Origin: Oscillospiraceae bacterium
GTDB taxonomy: Bacteria > Bacillota > Clostridia > Oscillospirales > Ruminococcaceae
Direction of reading: 5' to 3'
DNA: 64,000 nt
Assembly: GCA_024684395.1 (NCBI GenBank)
Contig: JAIKWY010000110.1
Span: forward strand, 1-64,000
The notes below the pieces were generated by a model. That model saw only the letters and a list, made by a program, of their open reading frames with translations. It did not search any database and had not been told where the DNA came from. The translations under genes were made by a program, and so were the position numbers. Positions within the stretch are counted from its first letter, which is position 1. Every line of letters begins with the position of its first letter. Positions 62,702 through 64,000 of this stretch are shown one piece after another.

Positions 62702-64000
62702 ATGGATAAGAACCTGATCTTTACACTGGAAGCAGATTCCGGCTGGATCCTGAAGCACCGCAGCGACGAAGAGCTGCCGGTCAAGCGCATCGCTGCGCTG
62801 CTGCAATCCAAGCTGGAAGCAAGCATCCAGGACATCACTCTGACGCACTGTCGTGGCACCATCCAGACAGATGACGAGGAAGCAGCGGCAAAGGCGATCT
62901 TCGAGATCGTATCGAGCCTGTTCCCCGAGGAAGAGGGGAAGGGCACCTTCACGCTGACGGTCAACGAATCCGAGACGACCGAGGAAGCCGATGACGAGGA
63001 CGAGGAGCCGGTGTCCGGCAAGGAGCTGCCCGTCATGGAGCGGATCGAAGCGCTGGTCGGCGTGCCGGAGTTCCAGGATCTGGCAGAGGAATGCCGCCGG
63101 GTTGCGCCGGTGCTGCGCAAGAACAACGCCGTGGATACCTTCACGAGCCGCAGCTATCTGCTCGCTGTGAATGACGGCTACGGGCTCAGCACTCTGCTGG
63201 TGCTGTTTGCCGATCTCATCGAGGAGCTGGAGCTCTACAGCTTTGCTGCCAACGGACGCATCGTCGAGGTGCGCATCCCGGCGCCCAATCCCAAGGGCGA
63301 TGACCCGTTCTCACAGGCGCTCACGCTGCTGGACAGAGGCGCCGGCAGGGGACGGCTCATCTGCATCGACATCTCCGAATGGATGGGCAAGACGGCGGAG
63401 AAGGAGTTCCGGGATTTCCTGCGGGAGCTGGAATTTCACACGGGCGAGAACATCCTGTTCTTCCGGGTGCCTTTTGTCGAAAATAACGTTTTGGAGGGGC
63501 TGTACCGTGATCTGAACGACCAGCTCTATATCCGGAAGCTCTCGATCATCCCGTTCGGCAATGCGGAGCTGGAGACCGTGGCGGACAGAATGATCCGCAA
63601 GAAGGGCTTCACCATGCAGGCGGATGCCTGGGAGGTATTCCGGGAGCGCCTTGCCGAGGAGAAGAACGACGGCAGATTCTACGGCATCAACACCGTCCGC
63701 AAGGTCGTGTGCGAGATGCTGTACCGGAAGCAGCTCAAGAACGCCATCGACGGCGTGGATGACACGCTCGTCAAGGGCGAGGAGATCCTTTCGCTCATTG
63801 CCAATCCGGATACGATGGAGCGCACCGGCATGGAGATGCTCGATGCACTGGTCGGCATGGACGAGGTGAGAAAGCAGCTGCTTGCCATCATCGCCCAGAT
63901 CGAAGCCGCACTCGAGGACAAGGAGCTCCAGACGCCCTGCATCCACATGCGCTTCGTCGGGAATCCCGGCACCGGCAAGACGACCGTTGCCCGCATCCTC
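62702..64000 (+). CDS. AAA+ ATPase (CbxX/CfqX-like), truncated by window end, preceded by a degenerate P-loop region
   Basis: Open frame to the window end; MRFVGNPGTGKTTVARIL Walker A; earlier SYLLAVNDGYGLSTLLVLFADL. Confidence 0.8.
   Translation, partial: MDKNLIFTLEADSGWILKHRSDEELPVKRIAALLQSKLEASIQDITLTHCRGTIQTDDEEAAAKAIFEIVSSLFPEEEGKGTFTLTVNESETTEEADDEDEEPVSGKELPVMERIEALVGVPEFQDLAEECRRVAPVLRKNNAVDTFTSRSYLLAVNDGYGLSTLLVLFADLIEELELYSFAANGRIVEVRIPAPNPKGDDPFSQALTLLDRGAGRGRLICIDISEWMGKTAEKEFRDFLRELEFHTGENILFFRVPFVENNVLEGLYRDLNDQLYIRKLSIIPFGNAELETVADRMIRKKGFTMQADAWEVFRERLAEEKNDGRFYGINTVRKVVCEMLYRKQLKNAIDGVDDTLVKGEEILSLIANPDTMERTGMEMLDALVGMDEVRKQLLAIIAQIEAALEDKELQTPCIHMRFVGNPGTGKTTVARIL

Noticed and set aside
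40756-64000. Type VII secretion locus
   Set aside because: Pseudokinase and CbxX-like AAA are only partial analogies; no WXG100 substrates or FtsK/EssC ATPase seen in the window.
1-64000. tRNA/rRNA genes, IS elements, prophage
   Set aside because: No recognisable tRNA arms, rRNA text, transposase, integrase or phage structural genes were found by eye; a tRNAscan/Infernal run would be decisive.

Overview
The window reads as chromosomal DNA from a fibrolytic Ruminococcus-like Firmicute. The taxon is inferred from dockerin/cohesin content and gene style; no search was run. The left part (1-22 kb) is mostly ordinary genes: radA, a DUF975-like membrane protein, class II fructose-bisphosphate aldolase, an aminotransferase, rny, a polymerase-like membrane protein, an AEC transporter, luxS, a ROK regulator, a two-component system and a CapA-like lipoprotein. 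Among these sit two dockerin proteins (LRR-dockerin and dockerin-CAP), a decayed dockerin-gene remnant, a tandem structured-RNA candidate and dispersed hairpin repeats. The middle (22-36 kb) is a cellulosome scaffoldin cluster: a cohesin-dockerin adaptor, a ScaA-like scaffoldin and a ScaB-like scaffoldin with 8 cohesins. It is followed by a CBM22-like/GH10/dockerin xylanase, a GH25-SH3b-half-dockerin-GH3 chimera and a Ser/Glu-rich surface protein. The right part (about 36.3 kb to the window end, all + strand) is the candidate undescribed system. It contains a tubulin/FtsZ-superfamily-like protein, a 1924-aa protein with an Hsp70/actin-type ATPase domain, a 1120-aa paralog with degenerate ATPase motifs, and a smaller relative. 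It also contains a Pro-rich multivalent adaptor, three coiled-coil proteins sharing an apparently novel C-terminal domain, a membrane-anchored pseudokinase, a transglutaminase-like lipoprotein and a CbxX/CfqX-like AAA+ ATPase cut by the window edge. Shared modules tie these proteins together as one co-evolving machine. No tRNA, rRNA, CRISPR array or IS element was recognised. Domain calls are by eye from motifs and need HMM or structure confirmation.
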